A stretch of DNA of 64,000 nt, taken from assembly GCA_010909165.1 (NCBI GenBank), contig VJWM01000108.1, forward strand, positions 124,001 through 188,000, written 5' to 3'. Shown piece after piece: positions 12,352 to 24,529 of this stretch (its first letter is position 1; each line of letters opens with the position of its first letter). Under the pieces are notes generated by a model, which was not told the origin of the DNA, searched no databases, and worked only from the letters and a program-made list of their open reading frames with translations. The DNA is from Anthoceros angustus (taxonomy: Eukaryota > Streptophyta > Anthocerotopsida > Anthocerotales > Anthocerotaceae). The position numbers and the translations under genes are program-made.

Positions 12352-15300
12352 ATGGGGGAGCCGGTGGCGGAGGAGAGGGTCCACGTTTCGCTGATGCTTC
12401 CTCCGGAGATGTATCCCTCGGAAGAGGACTTTCTGTACGAGGAGGAGATTTTGAGGAATCCGTTCACCCTGAAGCTCTGGTGGCGGTATCTTCAGGCACG
12501 GAGGGAGGCTCCGTTCAAGAAGCGGGCTGTGCTGTTCGAGAGAGCGCTGAAGGCCCTGCCCGGGAGCTATAAGCTGTGGTATGCTTATTTGAGGGAGAGG
12601 ATGGAGGCTGTGCGCGGGCTGCCTCCCACGCACCAGCAGTACGACGCACTAAACAACACCTTCGAGAGGGCTATTGTGACGATGCACAAAATGCCGCGCA
12701 TTTGGGCTTTGTACCTCCAGATTTTGGTGGAGCAGAAGCTGGTCACCCGGACCCGGAGGACGTTTGACAGGGCTTTGTGCTCGCTGCCTGTGACGCAGCA
12801 TGACAGGATTTGGGAACCGTATCTGAAATTTGTGAGCCAGCAGGGTGTGCCGATTGAGACTTCTCTGCGTGTTTACAGGCGGTATTTGAAGTTCGATCCC
12901 AACCATGTGGAGGATTTCATAGAGTTTTTGGTGTCTGCGAAGAGGTGGCAGGAGGTAGCGGAGAAGTTGGCTCAGTGTTTGAATAATGAGACCTTTCAGT
13001 CTGTGAAAGGCAAAACCAGGCACCAGCTGTGGCTGGAGTTGTGCCACTTGCTCACCACCCATGCGCAAGATGTCTTAGGCTTGCCGGTTGATGCTATCAT
13101 TCGTGGTGGGATTCGCAAGTTCACTGATGAGGTAGGTCAACTTTGGACAGCTCTTGCAGACTACTACATCCGTAGAAGCTTTTTTGAGAAAGCCAGAGAT
13201 GTGTATGAAGAGGGAATGATGACTGTAATAACTGTGAGAGATTTCACTCTCATTTTTGATGCGTACACTCAATTTGAGGAGAGCATGCTGGCAGCCAGGA
13301 TGGAGACAATGGATGTGGGGGATGAGTTAGAAGAGAGGACTACTGTGGCATCGGAGGCAGACAGGGACTTTGAAAATAAGAAGGAAGGCACTACCCATAA
13401 CGGGGCTGATTCTCTTCCTTCAAAGAGTGGCCGGGCTGGTCTGAAAAATCGCTTTCAGAAATGGGAGCGTGAGCTTTTGTCAAACTTCTGGTTGAAGGAT
13501 GATGTCGATGTCGACTTAAGGCTCGCCAGGCTAGAACACTTGATGGATCGCCGGCCGGAACTGGTTAGCAGTGTTCTCCTCAGGCAAAATCCACACAATG
13601 TGCATGAATGGCATAAGAGAGCGAAGCTTTTCAAGGATAACCCAGCCAAGCAGATCCTTACATTCACGGAAGCTGTCAAGACGGTGGACCCATTTAAAGC
13701 TGTGGGCAAGCCACATACTCTATGGATGGCGTTTGCCCATTTGTATGAAGCCCACAACGATCTTCAGAATGTAAGGGTGATTTTTGATAAGGCCGTGCAG
13801 GTTAACTACAAGACGGTTGATGATCTGGCCACCTTGTGGTGTGACTGGGCAGAAACTGAACTGAGGCATAATAACTTCAAAGGTGCTCTGGATCTAATGA
13901 GACGTGCAACTGCTGAGCCCAATGCTGCAGTGAAGAGGAAAGGTAAGCACTTCTGGGCGGGTAGTCATGCACATGAACTTGGACATGAGGAGTTTGTATA
14001 TTGTTGTGTAATATGCCGTGTGCTTGTGGGCTGCTTACAGTTGCTGCAGATGGTGAAGAGCCAGTTCAGATGAAGCTCTTTAGGTCTTTGAAGCTGTGGA
14101 CATTCTACGTGGACCTTGAAGAGAGCCTTGGGACTTTGGAGTCGACTAGAGCTGTTTATGATAGAATATTAGATCTGCGGATTGCCACACCGCAAATCAT
14201 AATCAATTATGCTTTGCTGCTTGAGGTTTGGTTCAAATGTCCTTCATTCGTTACGTTCTTCTACTCCTGAAAGTTGTCAACGGGATTTGAGCTGACAATT
14301 ATTGTGTCCTTACATCAGGAGCATAAATATTTTGAAGATGCTTTTCGAGTTTATGAAAGAGGTGTGCAAGTATTCAAATACCCGCATGTTCGTGAGATTT
14401 GGGTCACATACTTGTCCAAGTTTACAAAGCGCTATGGTGGAAAGAAGCTAGAAAGGGCACGTGATTTGTTTGAGCAGGCTCTTGAAAAGGTAAACTTGTC
14501 TTGTGTGGTTAAGTGGTTCGGCTTTTGCAAAGTGGGTGAAGTGCTACGAGCTAACTCTTTTTGTGAACTTTTGTCAGGTCCCTGCAGAGGATGCAAAACC
14601 TCTGTATCTACAGTACGCAAAACTAGAAGAGGACTATGGTCTGGCTCGACATGCCATGACCGTATACGACCGGGCTACAAAGGCTGTCCCAGACACCGAG
14701 AAGATGAGCATCTATGAAATCTATATCTCAAGGGCAGCAGAGTTTTTAGGTGTCCCCAAGACGCGAGACATCTATGAGGTTTGACTACTTCCATTTGGCC
14801 CTCATTTGGGGAACTCTGGAAACACGCATTGCTTGAACTGCTGGTGATAAAAGCGTAGGCCTAGCCCTCGATTCCTAGTTGTATGATGTATCTAATACAC
14901 TAGTGATTTTGCAGCAAGCCATTGAGTCAGGGCTACCTGACAAGGATGTGAAGATCATGTGCCTAAAGTATGCAGAGCTTGAGCAAAATCTTGGCGAAAT
15001 AGATCGAGCTCGGGCCATTTACGTGCACGCATCACAGATGGCTGATCCAAGGTCAGATTCAGAGTTCTGGAACAAGTGGAATGATTTTGAAGTGGCACAT
15101 GGCAATGAGGACACGTTTAGAGAAATGCGGCGGATAAAGAGGAGTGTTACTGCCAGCTACAGTCAAGTAAGTCATTTGGTTGGCAAGTAATTTGACGGAG
15201 CTAGCTATCCACCTCTGTTGCTGGTGAAACGGTTGGAGTTTTTGCGCAGTATCTAATTTCCCCGTGGGACGTGAAACAGATGCACTTCATATTGCCGGAA

Positions 15301-15666
15301 TATTTGATGCAAGCTGACCAAGGAAAGTCGACAAGAGAAGAAGCTGTGGATACTCTTAAGCGGGCTGGGGTTCCTGAAGATGAGATGGCGGTTCTGGAGA
15401 GACAAATAGCTGCACAGAGCAACCCAAGACGGCCTGGAGAAGGAACTCGGGTGATGGGCTTTGTGAGTAGTGGAGTAGAGACGGTTGGCCAGGCTGAACA
15501 ACCGAAGGTGGTTGCAAACCCGGATGAGATTGCACTTGAAGACGAAAGTGAAGAGGAGGATGAGCCAAAGGTTGATGTAGCTGAAAAACCAGTTCCAGAT
15601 GCCGTGTATGGAGGCCTGGCTCCGATGGGAGCTCTGGAGCGGCTGAAGAGGCAAAGACTGCAATAA
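12352..15666 (+). CDS. SYF1: Pre-mRNA-splicing factor SYF1 (XAB2 homologue)
   Basis: HAT-repeat scaffold of the NineTeen complex/spliceosome. Six exons with GT-AG borders: 12352-13942, 14041-14225, 14319-14489, 14578-14778, 14915-15166 and 15280-15666. Phases agree and the result is 928 aa, close to Arabidopsis SYF1. The start MGEPVAEERV precedes the conserved YPSEEDFLYEEEILRN; an upstream in-frame ATG at 12331 is less likely. Typical HAT motifs run along the protein (KLWWRYL, KLWYAYLRER, RIWALYLQ, RIWEPYLKF, LWLELC, LWMAFAHLYE, LWCDWAETELR, LWTFYVDLEES, IWVTYLSKF, EFWNKWNDFE). A partly acidic, low-complexity tail ends ALERLKRQRLQ. No defect seen. Divergent from the MES11-like gene 1.2 kb upstream. 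Confidence 0.95.
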
Positions 15667-18079
15667 AATTCCCCGTGTTCAATAGCGAGGAGATCAAGCT
15701 ATATAGTTGGTTACCCTGCTTCGCATCCATGCCGTGCACGTGTTGCCTGAGTGGAGAAAGATATGAAGAGAGAAAGATATGAATGGCGTTCGACATGCAT
15801 GCTCTTGCCTTGTCCTTGGACGGCCGGTCCAGAATGACGGGCCCAGGCAGTGTATGGCGTGGGAGACTTCAGAAGAGGTTAAGTCAGGTTGACCCCACCA
15901 TAATCTTGGTGGGTCAGCACATATTGAGCACGGGGAAACATTGCTTGGGGGCGCTTGGTACTGTCTGCCCAGCACCATGTGTGATGGTATTCAACAGCTC
16001 CTGCAAATCCTAAAGCTCCTGTTTCACGGGAAGGTCATTGTTTATTGGTGCTGATCACAAGCACCGACCAGGACCCAAGTTACTGGGCGCACGTAGGAGG
16101 AAACCTTGGGGAGGTGTCTCAAATTCCTCTCCCCGTCGTCTTCGTTTCACGCTCTCGAGTCCGACGGGGCAGAGGGGCAACTGCAGGAGGTCTTCATCAC
16201 AGGCAAAAGTTGCAGAGAGTTTATGACTGGCTGTAGACATTGCTGCTGTAGGTTGAGTTTTGTGGGAATGGTCATCTGAGAGTCTCTTGGAAGAGAAGAG
16301 CTTGAAGGGTTTGAATTGTACTGTAGCAGGAAGAGCCTCCAGGGAAGGGAATCAAGTTCATCGTGCAGTATATGTAAGAAAAGGGACTGGCAAGTTGTAA
16401 TCGTCTTGTCACATACTTCTGTCCCGTCGCGCGCCTGCTCATCGTACCGTCCCTGTGGCACGAACCCCGACGCACCTGCCGGTATCCTCTCTCCCTTCCC
16501 GGCGACCATCCCTTCTCCGGCAACTGGCTCTTTTTTCTGGTTGCCTCAACACCCTCAATACGCTCCATCAGTCCATGGTTGGTTGGCCAGCTTCTACCAG
16601 CCCGGATCGTCACGGCCTAACTCATAGCCTGGCAACTCCAGCTCCAGGTTCGGCTCGACGCCGGGCTGTCGCCTAATACCAGGCTCGGTTCCAAACCTCG
16701 CTCACGGCCGATAACCGACCACCGGCTTCCTCATCTGCGACTTCCTCATCTGCGACTTCCTCATCTGCCTTAACCAAGATGTGTTCCAAGCTAGACTAGA
16801 TTTCAAAGATGCATCTTCCTTCTTCTTTCCCTTCCTTGACCTGTTTGTATTTGCTATCTTATTTACCAAATTCCAGTGAATGTTCGAGAACGTTTAAGAG
16901 AGCAAGAGGGGCAGTGAAAGTTTGCCAACAGAATGCCTACAACTACAAACCAAGTCTTTGTTCTTGATCTGTGCATGGTTTAAAAGATGTAGTGACATGA
17001 AATTTCCCTTATAGCAACTGGTGTATTGAATACCAAGCAGGAATCCTACTGTCTTTACGTGTTGGTGGACTAATATGGTGGAAGATGACATGGTTGTATC
17101 CGATTCTTGACATTTGTTTGCCTGTGTCAGTGCATGTGTGGGGCATCCCGGCGTCATTGGAGAACTAGGCCTTCGAAGTTCAAAGCCATTTTTTTCGTGG
17201 GCAGCAGTTTGGTAGACCTGGATGCAGAGTGTGTCAACTTGGAAGAAACCTACAGTGTGTCTGACAGATTTGGGGCCTCATTTCACGTGTCCTCTTCATT
17301 GAAACTGTCGTGCAAGCTGTGAACAAACTTTGGCATTTATGTTTGTGCACAAGCATTTATGTACAAACAAAGCCCACGGGCCACTGCCCCACCGGCCAAC
17401 ACATGAGCATGCACCTGCTGGCAGTGGCCATCCAGTTTTCGAAGTCTGCAGTGCGAACCCCTTGCACCTGCTCTGGTGTCTAGCGAGAAGGAGATCACGG
17501 GCGGCGCCCACGACCACAGTGAAGTGCTACTCTACACTAAATTGACACGAAGGTAGTGGTGAGCTGAACAGTGCCTTGCACTCTGTGGAGGCATTCACAA
17601 AGGCAGATGGAAGGATCACAGGTAGTCGATTTGCTATCAGATTCACTTCCTTGGTCTCCAATCTGTGCAGTAAGTTGCTTTCCTTTCTCCAAATCCCGAT
17701 TGTCCACACTTGCAATTGCGTGCGGGAGGCATCCATATGTCACTGGATGGACATGCAACATTCCCTTCCTTGCGACGAAAGCCATGGCTGTGTGAATGTT
17801 GACATGTAGTCTTGGACGAGGTCCCGCTCACCTGACTTGGAGGAAGGAATTCTTGCTAAAAAACGATGTGTTTGCCCAGGAACCTAGACTCTTAAAAGCC
17901 CAGCAGGACACAGACATGGACGGAATAGCTTGCTCACGCTTTCAGCCTTGGGCCCCTTTCGTAACCTGCAGGGATGATCCGGGAGCGATGATCGCTACCC
18001 GTTCAGGTCACGATTATACAGTCTTTATTCTGATCTTAAGGAGAATACAGGTCTTGTATTCAGATTTCCAAAGAACACA
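15667..18079. other. Intergenic, no gene recognised
   Basis: Contains a possible hairpin at about 15,890-15,914 (gacccCaccA...tggtgggtc) and a 16-bp unit repeated three times at 16,726-16,770 (cttcctcatctgcga). Several short ORFs overlap on both strands without recognisable motifs. Confidence 0.4.
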
Positions 18080-18640
18080 GGTCTGTCAACCTCCACACAG
18101 CCATGGATTCTGGTGGAGCAAGCACATCACGGGCTTGCTACAAACGGCCAGCCAGTAATGCCGTCCCATGGCCATGCTGATGCAACGCTGTACTGGCTGC
18201 AGCAGTTCATGTTGTGCCTCCAGGGGGAAGTTTATATTGTTGTTGAGATTAAACCATGAGCTGAGCATACGATGTGAGCATGCAGAGGGAGGTCGATGAT
18301 TCTATGGCGAAGTATCTGGCTCTGCTATGGGTGGCCATATCTACGTATGGGTTGGACACCATCGTGTGCACCTTCCCTTCACATGCCAGGCTGCAAGATC
18401 CTGTGGATGCTGCTCAAGGATTGAGGAAGCCCTTCATGGATGTTGCTCAAGGTTTGAGGAAGCCCTTCATCTTCACAATGCTGTGCACCAAAGATCGAAG
18501 CCATTGCTGCTGCTAACTCTGTGATGATTGAGGAAAGCCATGATAGCAGGCTATCTCCAAATTCCAGCAGGGTATGGAGCAGCAAGCCCTTCGCATTATG
18601 CAAAGAAGAAGGCATCCCTGCCCCCGTGGGTTTGCCATTG
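18080..18640 (+). pseudogene. PPR-derived dispersed repeat
   Basis: Begins with cctccacacagccatgg, shared with 27,764-27,780. Further on, short frames read AMIAGYLQ and fragments resembling HNAVHQ/MQEEG, which are degraded pieces of the PLS repeat used in the PPR gene at 24.5-27.5 kb. A 27-32 bp internal duplication (gttgctcaagg.ttgaggaagcccttcat) lies at 18,410-18,470. No continuous ORF. Confidence 0.5.
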
Positions 18641-19197
18641 TAAAGGATCGGAGGTCAAACCTCAAAGCCAGACGGCAGTGTGTTTGTAGCTAGCCTGGAC
18701 CCAGCGGGTGCAACCGGCCAGTGAGCTTGTTTGTAATGGCTTCCAAGCTGCACATTGTATGCCAAACGTGTCTCGCAGATCCATTGGATGACATTGTGCG
18801 GATTGCACGCTAGCTACCGTCACATTCCTCAGTGCATTGCATATGTGTACAAGAAACGTTGTAACACAATGTGCTACCAAGAACTGCCTGCAATGACGGT
18901 CACCACAAGCTTGCACCTTGAAGCAAGAATGATCGAATGCATCAAGCAGCTGTGAATTATTAACAGGCGGCAGCAAACTCTGACCCTCGTCAAGGACATA
19001 GACGAGTCATGAATACGTGTGAGGAGTAACACAGCCCAAGTTTCCACTTTGATGAAATCACAACTTTGGAAATTAAAGATGTAGCCGCCATTCAAAATAT
19101 AGATGGACAAAGTTGGTGTGAGAATTCCCACCACTTGAAGTCTCTCACACACGATGCTCCACACCTGACGTGTTGTCCCTGACAAAATCTTGTGTGT
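18641..19197. other. Spacer, nothing recognised
   Basis: No exon, repeat array or RNA gene could be identified. Confidence 0.4.
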
Positions 19198-20394
19198 TCA
19201 TGCGGACAGCATCTGAAAGCTGGCTGCGTGGAGCTTGTAATCAAACTTGTGGTCGACCTCCACAAACTTCATGTCCGGGTTGGCCACAAGCACACCCCAT
19301 GCAGAATCCTTGGTATCAAAAACCAAATGGCCCAAATAAGAGTGTTGGGCGTCGGAAAACGAGAACAAGAGCAGGTCTCCTGCCGACTGAACGCCGTCCA
19401 AGCTCAATGTGTCCCAGTTGCAAGTTTCGGGATTCTTGCACCTGCTCAGAAGCTCCAACGTCACGTCTTCAGGAGGCTCGGGAAAGGGGCGCCAGGCTTC
19501 CGGCTCGGGAATCACAATGCCCATTCCCTGACTGGTTATCACCAAAAGAGTCTGGCCGTGGGCGTGTGGTATGACCAGGCAACTCGGTGAGCTTGAAAAC
19601 ACGTTCCCCCAGGCGTTCGTAAATGCTGGCGTCTCCCGATTGTACAACGCAGTTCCCGAGCTTGAGCTCACAAACAGTAGCTCCGTCCCCGACCTGTTGG
19701 GTGCCAGCAGATAATCACCCCACACAACGAACTGAAAAGCCCAATCCGGACACTCACGTCGCAGGATGGGGCAAGCGGGGGTGATCGTCTCCCACGTGTT
19801 GGTGTCGCTTCTGTACACACTCAATCTCGGGCTCCGGGAGATGCCACCTGCTGATGCTGAGCTTACTGCCCACGTGACATACACCTCCAGAAGGTGTTCC
19901 ACGGGCAAGTGCACAATCTGCACATTGCACACCTGGATGCAGCTCCTCATAATCCCGTTCCGCCCATAAAAGGGTGGCAGCTTGGCATATGTGTGATTGG
20001 TGACATCAAGGACGCAGATTTCCTGTCTTCCGGCCATGAAACACACAAAACCGTTGTCATGGCTAGACCATTTCAGTTTCAGTGGACGTCGACGCCCGGA
20101 ATCGCGCAATGCAGTCAGGTCAAACTTCTGGGAACCTGGCGGGCTTGAGGTTGTCCCTTGGACTTGCTGGACTCTGCAACGTGTCTTCACCCTGAAAAAG
20201 TGGGGCAGCCTCCTGCGAATCACCAATTCCAGGCTCACCCTGCGCAGCCTTGCTTGCTTGGGCTTAACCCAACACGTACCACATACCAAGGTCGGTCGAA
20301 TGTGCCACCTTGGGTTGGAGCTTCTGTTTTTATCGATGCACACCGTGAGCAATGTTAACAACCATACAACACAGATTGGCACAAGATTGAGCAA
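19198..20394 (-). CDS. F-box-associated/kelch-like beta-propeller protein, F-box not detected
   Basis: Single uninterrupted ORF of 398 codons. The middle and C-terminal parts resemble the propeller of plant F-box/kelch (FBA) proteins: GFVCFMAGRQEICVLDVTNH, then LPPF, LSVYRSDTNTWETITPA, WGDYLLAPN, GTALYNRETPAFTNAW, GQTLLVITSQG and GHLVFDTKDSAWG, which are repeated strand motifs with W/Y-rich ends. The first ~40 residues are hydrophobic or basic and do not form the expected LP-L-L-RIL F-box helix set; LPHFFRVKTRCRV near residue 63 might be a remnant. It could therefore be a gene that lost its F-box exon, or a gene whose first exon is missed here. Function not assignable beyond a possible substrate-binding propeller. 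Confidence 0.5.
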   Translation of the reverse strand: MLNLVPICVVWLLTLLTVCIDKNRSSNPRWHIRPTLVCGTCWVKPKQARLRRVSLELVIRRRLPHFFRVKTRCRVQQVQGTTSSPPGSQKFDLTALRDSGRRRPLKLKWSSHDNGFVCFMAGRQEICVLDVTNHTYAKLPPFYGRNGIMRSCIQVCNVQIVHLPVEHLLEVYVTWAVSSASAGGISRSPRLSVYRSDTNTWETITPACPILRRECPDWAFQFVVWGDYLLAPNRSGTELLFVSSSSGTALYNRETPAFTNAWGNVFSSSPSCLVIPHAHGQTLLVITSQGMGIVIPEPEAWRPFPEPPEDVTLELLSRCKNPETCNWDTLSLDGVQSAGDLLLFSFSDAQHSYLGHLVFDTKDSAWGVLVANPDMKFVEVDHKFDYKLHAASFQMLSA

Positions 20395-22147
20395 GGTTGG
20401 AAGTCACCTTTGTTACAATGCTCACACACAAATTTTGAGAACCTTTGGATATGTGAACCTACCTTATAATCTTCGGTGATGCGTCATAGATATTGGTGAG
20501 TGCGAACAATGAACCTCTCGTCGTTCCACGACCAACCGAGCAAGCGCCCATCAACGGCTTGAACAACGCTCCTTCTGCCATCTCGCTACCACTCCACAGA
20601 CGTCTGGAAATGATGTTTGCTAGGGCAGCAGTCCTCGTAGTAGATAACACTCGAGCACTTGAACTTGCACGGACGAATCTTGACTATCCCCCCAGAACTT
20701 GTCAAAGCGCGTCCGAACTTGTGGGCACGCCATCTATCTCTTGAATATTCTCAAAGCAATATTTTATGCTTGTACAAGAGTTACATAACCTCTTTTGTAC
20801 ATAATAAATGAGGTTCACTATGTGTATAAATGTTAACTAATTAGCTAATTTTTATAATATAATGAGTAAATATGAAAGTTAATTTTTGTTAAAGTTATAT
20901 TATTAAAATATATAATAAATTAGTATCTTTAAACCTTTTGATATTATGAACATCTTCACCACATTTTTTAAGTCTAGAAACTCTAAACATTATGCAACAT
21001 ATAAATAACTATTATTCTTCTTTTTAAACGATTAATCTCAAGTTTGCTCTCCTCTCTAGGTCCCAATACCATCGTCAAGTCTCAAACCACGAGATTGTAA
21101 TTAGTTTAATCTTAAGTAACTATACAGTTGTTTAGTGAGAAAAGCCTTATATTTATTTTCCTGCTGATTTTATGCTGAGACAAACGTAAAAAAATCAAAG
21201 CACTTCCGCTAACATACAATTGTCACTACTCAGAACACTAACAAGGCATGTGAGGTAGCTGTTCAATGGAGACTTTATTTAAAAGGAAGAGATGGGAAAA
21301 CCCATCTACCCTGAACCAAGGGGGGACAACCTAGTGAAGTGCCAAGAGCTAGGGGGCTAGCCCCCACAAATGCCAACCCCTAGCTATACCACCCTGATTA
21401 TGTCTGGTCTGAAAAGAGGAAAGGCCTACTTACAACTAGTGCTGATGACACCACGCCTCCTGTGCTCGTTGCCGTCCTGTAAATGGCGTTGGCCAACGCC
21501 CTCTGCAGGGCGATGGATACCTGCTGTCGAAAAAAAGCCACCACCGAGGAAAGAGGGAGACCCTCTGCAGGGCGATGGATACCCGCTGTCGAAAAAAAGC
21601 CATTACCGAGGAAAAAGGGAGACCTACCCCGTTTCAACGAATCTGCTAGTCTTTAGTGCAATCCTTAATGAGCTGGAAAAAATCCTTGCCCATAGCCCCG
21701 TGAGTCTCAATGGCGTGCCTATCCTGTAAAGGTATGTACTTGTGTACCTTGGCAGTCGTGCATCTCTCTGCCGCCCAGCCCGGAGGGTTGTGATATAAGC
21801 TACAACCTAATAATTCCATCCTAGACAGGCAAGACCCTCCCATTAGGCAAATGCCCAAGACATCTCTGCTGTACATTGATCTTGCCCCGGATCCCCATAT
21901 GTATATATGTACATGGTGCATGCATGTTAATTATAAATTGTTAATAATATGTATATACAAGATAAGGCTGCAACATTCAAAGGATCTTTCTCTCCATGCA
22001 TGCACGACAGCGTTGGGAGTAGGACAGCAGCTGTATGAGAACTTTTCGGAATTACTGCATCTAGTGCTGAGTGAGGCTACTTGAATTTCAGGGGTTGCTA
22101 AATGCAAGTACGCGGTGCCGGTTAGAGATTCAAGCATTTGCTGTGCT
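20395..22147. other. Intergenic; AT-rich block and 62-bp duplication
   Basis: 20,745-21,240 is strongly AT-rich. At 21,499-21,560 and 21,561-21,622 a 62-bp unit (ccctctgcagggcgatggat...) is duplicated in tandem. An ORF at 20,493-20,744 has no recognised motif. Confidence 0.5.
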
Positions 22148-22391
22148 TGTTAGAGATTCAAGCATTCGCTACTCCAGTATAGAAGGCCAAGGGCGGATAG
22201 AAGGTCATAGCCTATTGGGTTAGATGAAAAACCTCACTACCAGAGTATATAAGGTGGACTCTGTAGTGCTTATGACACACAAGTAGCTAGATAGCTTGTA
22301 GGTAGCTTTGCTAGTGTGTAGGTGTCATGTATCCCCTTGGTGGAGTAATATAAGAATACCCTTGTTTCAGGGAGATCTTCATATTCTAACA
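22148..22391 (+). mobile_element. Candidate solo LTR
   Basis: The 244-bp segment starts TGTTAGA and ends TCTAACA, a perfect 7-bp inverted terminal pair of the TG...CA type. It contains a TATA-like gtatataagg at about 22,236. No internal coding region follows, and the flanking bases (gtgct/gtccc) do not form a perfect target duplication. A partial copy of its first ~20 bp lies directly upstream at 22,122-22,142. Confidence 0.5.
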
Positions 22392-22437
22392 GTCCCATCT
22401 CAGATCCTCGGTGCACAAGGAGATATCGATGCAGAGG

Positions 22438-22563
22438 AAGAGGAAGCATATCAAGACGCTCAGGAAGCCTATCAAGACGCTCAGGAAGCCCATCAAGACG
22501 CTTAGGAAGCCTATCAAGACGCTCAGGAAGCATATCAAGACGCTCAGGAAGCATATCGAGACC
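22438..22563. repeat. 21-bp minisatellite, about six copies
   Basis: Unit aggaagcctatcaagacgctc, with small variants. The period is divisible by three and the unit has no stop in several frames, which creates artificial ORFs with heptad repeats such as KPIKTLR (+) and LPERLDM (-). Confidence 0.9.
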
Positions 22564-24033
22564 GCCTGCCAAATTCCGCGCGAATCAGCTGGTGCCACCA
22601 GCCTGGTGGTGGTGGTGGATTCCTCACCAACTCACTGTTTCCTAAGCGTCCTGCCAGTGGCCCTGGATGTGCGCCTTCTTCCCTCCCCGTGAATCTATGC
22701 AGGGAACAGAAGTATGTACTAAGAGCATTTCCAAGAATCGTCGAATTACGTCGGAGGTTGGAAGGGAAAGTGTATCAGAAGCCATTGCGCATGTTGATTG
22801 AAACTCATCTCCATCAAGCCTGGTCGTGGGCAGGAACAGGAAATTATGACATGCCCAAAAGAATTGTCCTCCGGCCCATGTCGTTCAAATTTTGGAGAGT
22901 CGCCAAGAAGCAATGCAGTGGGGATGAGAAGACAGGCCGGCCACAGCAAGGAACGCGATTCAAAGCATGCCAAAAATCGTCTTGGCATTTTGTTCATGTC
23001 TCGAATTGTGAGTGAACTCACCTGTGAACACGTCCTTGCTGCCGTGCGCGTATTAGGAATGCAAAGAAATGGATGCAGAACAACTGTCTTGCGTACCCAG
23101 TTCTTTCAAGGCATCCGGATCCGCACTCTCAACGATACAACGTCTTCGCTGAGGCGACCATGCCATCTTCCAGCATATCAGTCCAGCACATGTAAAGACA
23201 TGGGGATCCCTGGCTAATGCCCTGCCGGGAATACACCAGTTGCTATCAAGGAAATTCCATGTCAGACTCTAGACTGCATCTTTTCGACCATACGCAAATC
23301 AACAACATGCAAGACTTCGTTTGTAGCTGACGTGTTGGTAGCTGTCAGTCTCGTAAACTTTTGCGACTTGCCCTTGTGTTCGTAAACGTTTCCCCAATGT
23401 CAAGTAGTCTCTCAATGCCGACCCGGCCCGCCCTACCTCCTTCGGCAAGGGCAGCCAGCTCTCGTTTCTTGGCCAGTGCAAGTGTAGGGCTCTAAACCCT
23501 AAGTCCAGGAAGGCGCTAGCCACTGCATCCACCATGCCCGCCTTGCAGCACGCAATTTCCTCCAGCCCTTTCTTCAGGGCAGGGTACGGGGAGTGGAACA
23601 CACGACACTCTGCTTGAACCAGAGCTCCAGGGACCTGTGGGCAATGGCCGACAATCCATCACCGGCCTGCTTTTTGATAATGTCGCGGACCCATCAGCGT
23701 GCCTCCAAGGGCATATTGTGTTCCATTTCGCTGGGCTTGACAATGTTTGAGTCTTGGGAAAAGTGGAGACTACCAAATTCCAAAGTACCCTCCAGCTCAG
23801 GAATCCGGAGGCATGGCCTGAATGAATGGTCAGGAACCGGAAGATAATTACACAGCACAAAATGAAGAATGATAATTCTGGCATTGTGGCATTGGGTGGC
23901 AGAGCGAGCCGAGGTGAGAGCAGCCTAGACACTGGCAACATCTGCGATGTTTGCAAGATTTGTGCATGTTCCACACGATGTCATGAGGGTGTGAGCCGCA
24001 GCAACTGACCCATCTCCGCTATCGGTTGTTCGG
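22564..24033. other. Intergenic, no gene recognised
   Basis: Overlapping short ORFs on both strands; none has motifs I can name. Confidence 0.35.
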
Positions 24034-24328
24034 GGCTGTCACAGAGGGCTGCAGAGGTTGCTCCGGATACCTCCCAGCAGGAAGGCGGAGGCGGTGAGAA
24101 GCAGAACCTGGAGAAGGCATTCGTAACCGCAACACGAGGTCTGGTGGACAAAAAAGGCGCGAACGAGGGCAGGCTGTCTAACATCCTCACCCAGCGGGAC
24201 GAGGATGTTGCCTATTCTGGAGGCCGCCTCACCGGCAACGACAGCTCCCGCGTCGCCCAAGTCCCCAACCTCATCGACACAGTGAAGGAAACGCTCCGGC
24301 AGTCTGCCGAAGGGAGGGACTCAGATTG
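24034..24328 (+). other. Possible terminal coding exon of an unrecognised gene
   Basis: One plus-strand frame is open from about 24,034 to a TGA at 24,326-24,328. It encodes a hydrophilic, gene-like peptide (LEKAFVTATRGLVDKKGAN..., ending QSAEGRDSD) preceded by possible acceptor AGs. I do not recognise the family and could not find matching upstream exons, so this may be chance or a relic. Confidence 0.22.
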
Positions 24329-24529
24329 AATCCTGGGCTTGTGCAGCACCAGACCACATTCTGCATTCGATGTAAATGTCCTGAACAACAAACCACGATC
24401 CAGGGCTTTGTAAAGGAAAACCTTTCACGGTCTCTACCGCCCATGGCTCCTCATATCTCCAGCGTCCAAACAGCTCATTGGTCTGTGTTCCATGGTGACC
24501 TGTTGAATGTCGAATTGAACCTTGTTCAG

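Noticed and set aside
22411-22692. Repeat-containing ORFs on both strands at the 21-bp minisatellite
   Set aside because: Open because the unit is a multiple of three without stops; no flanking coding signal.
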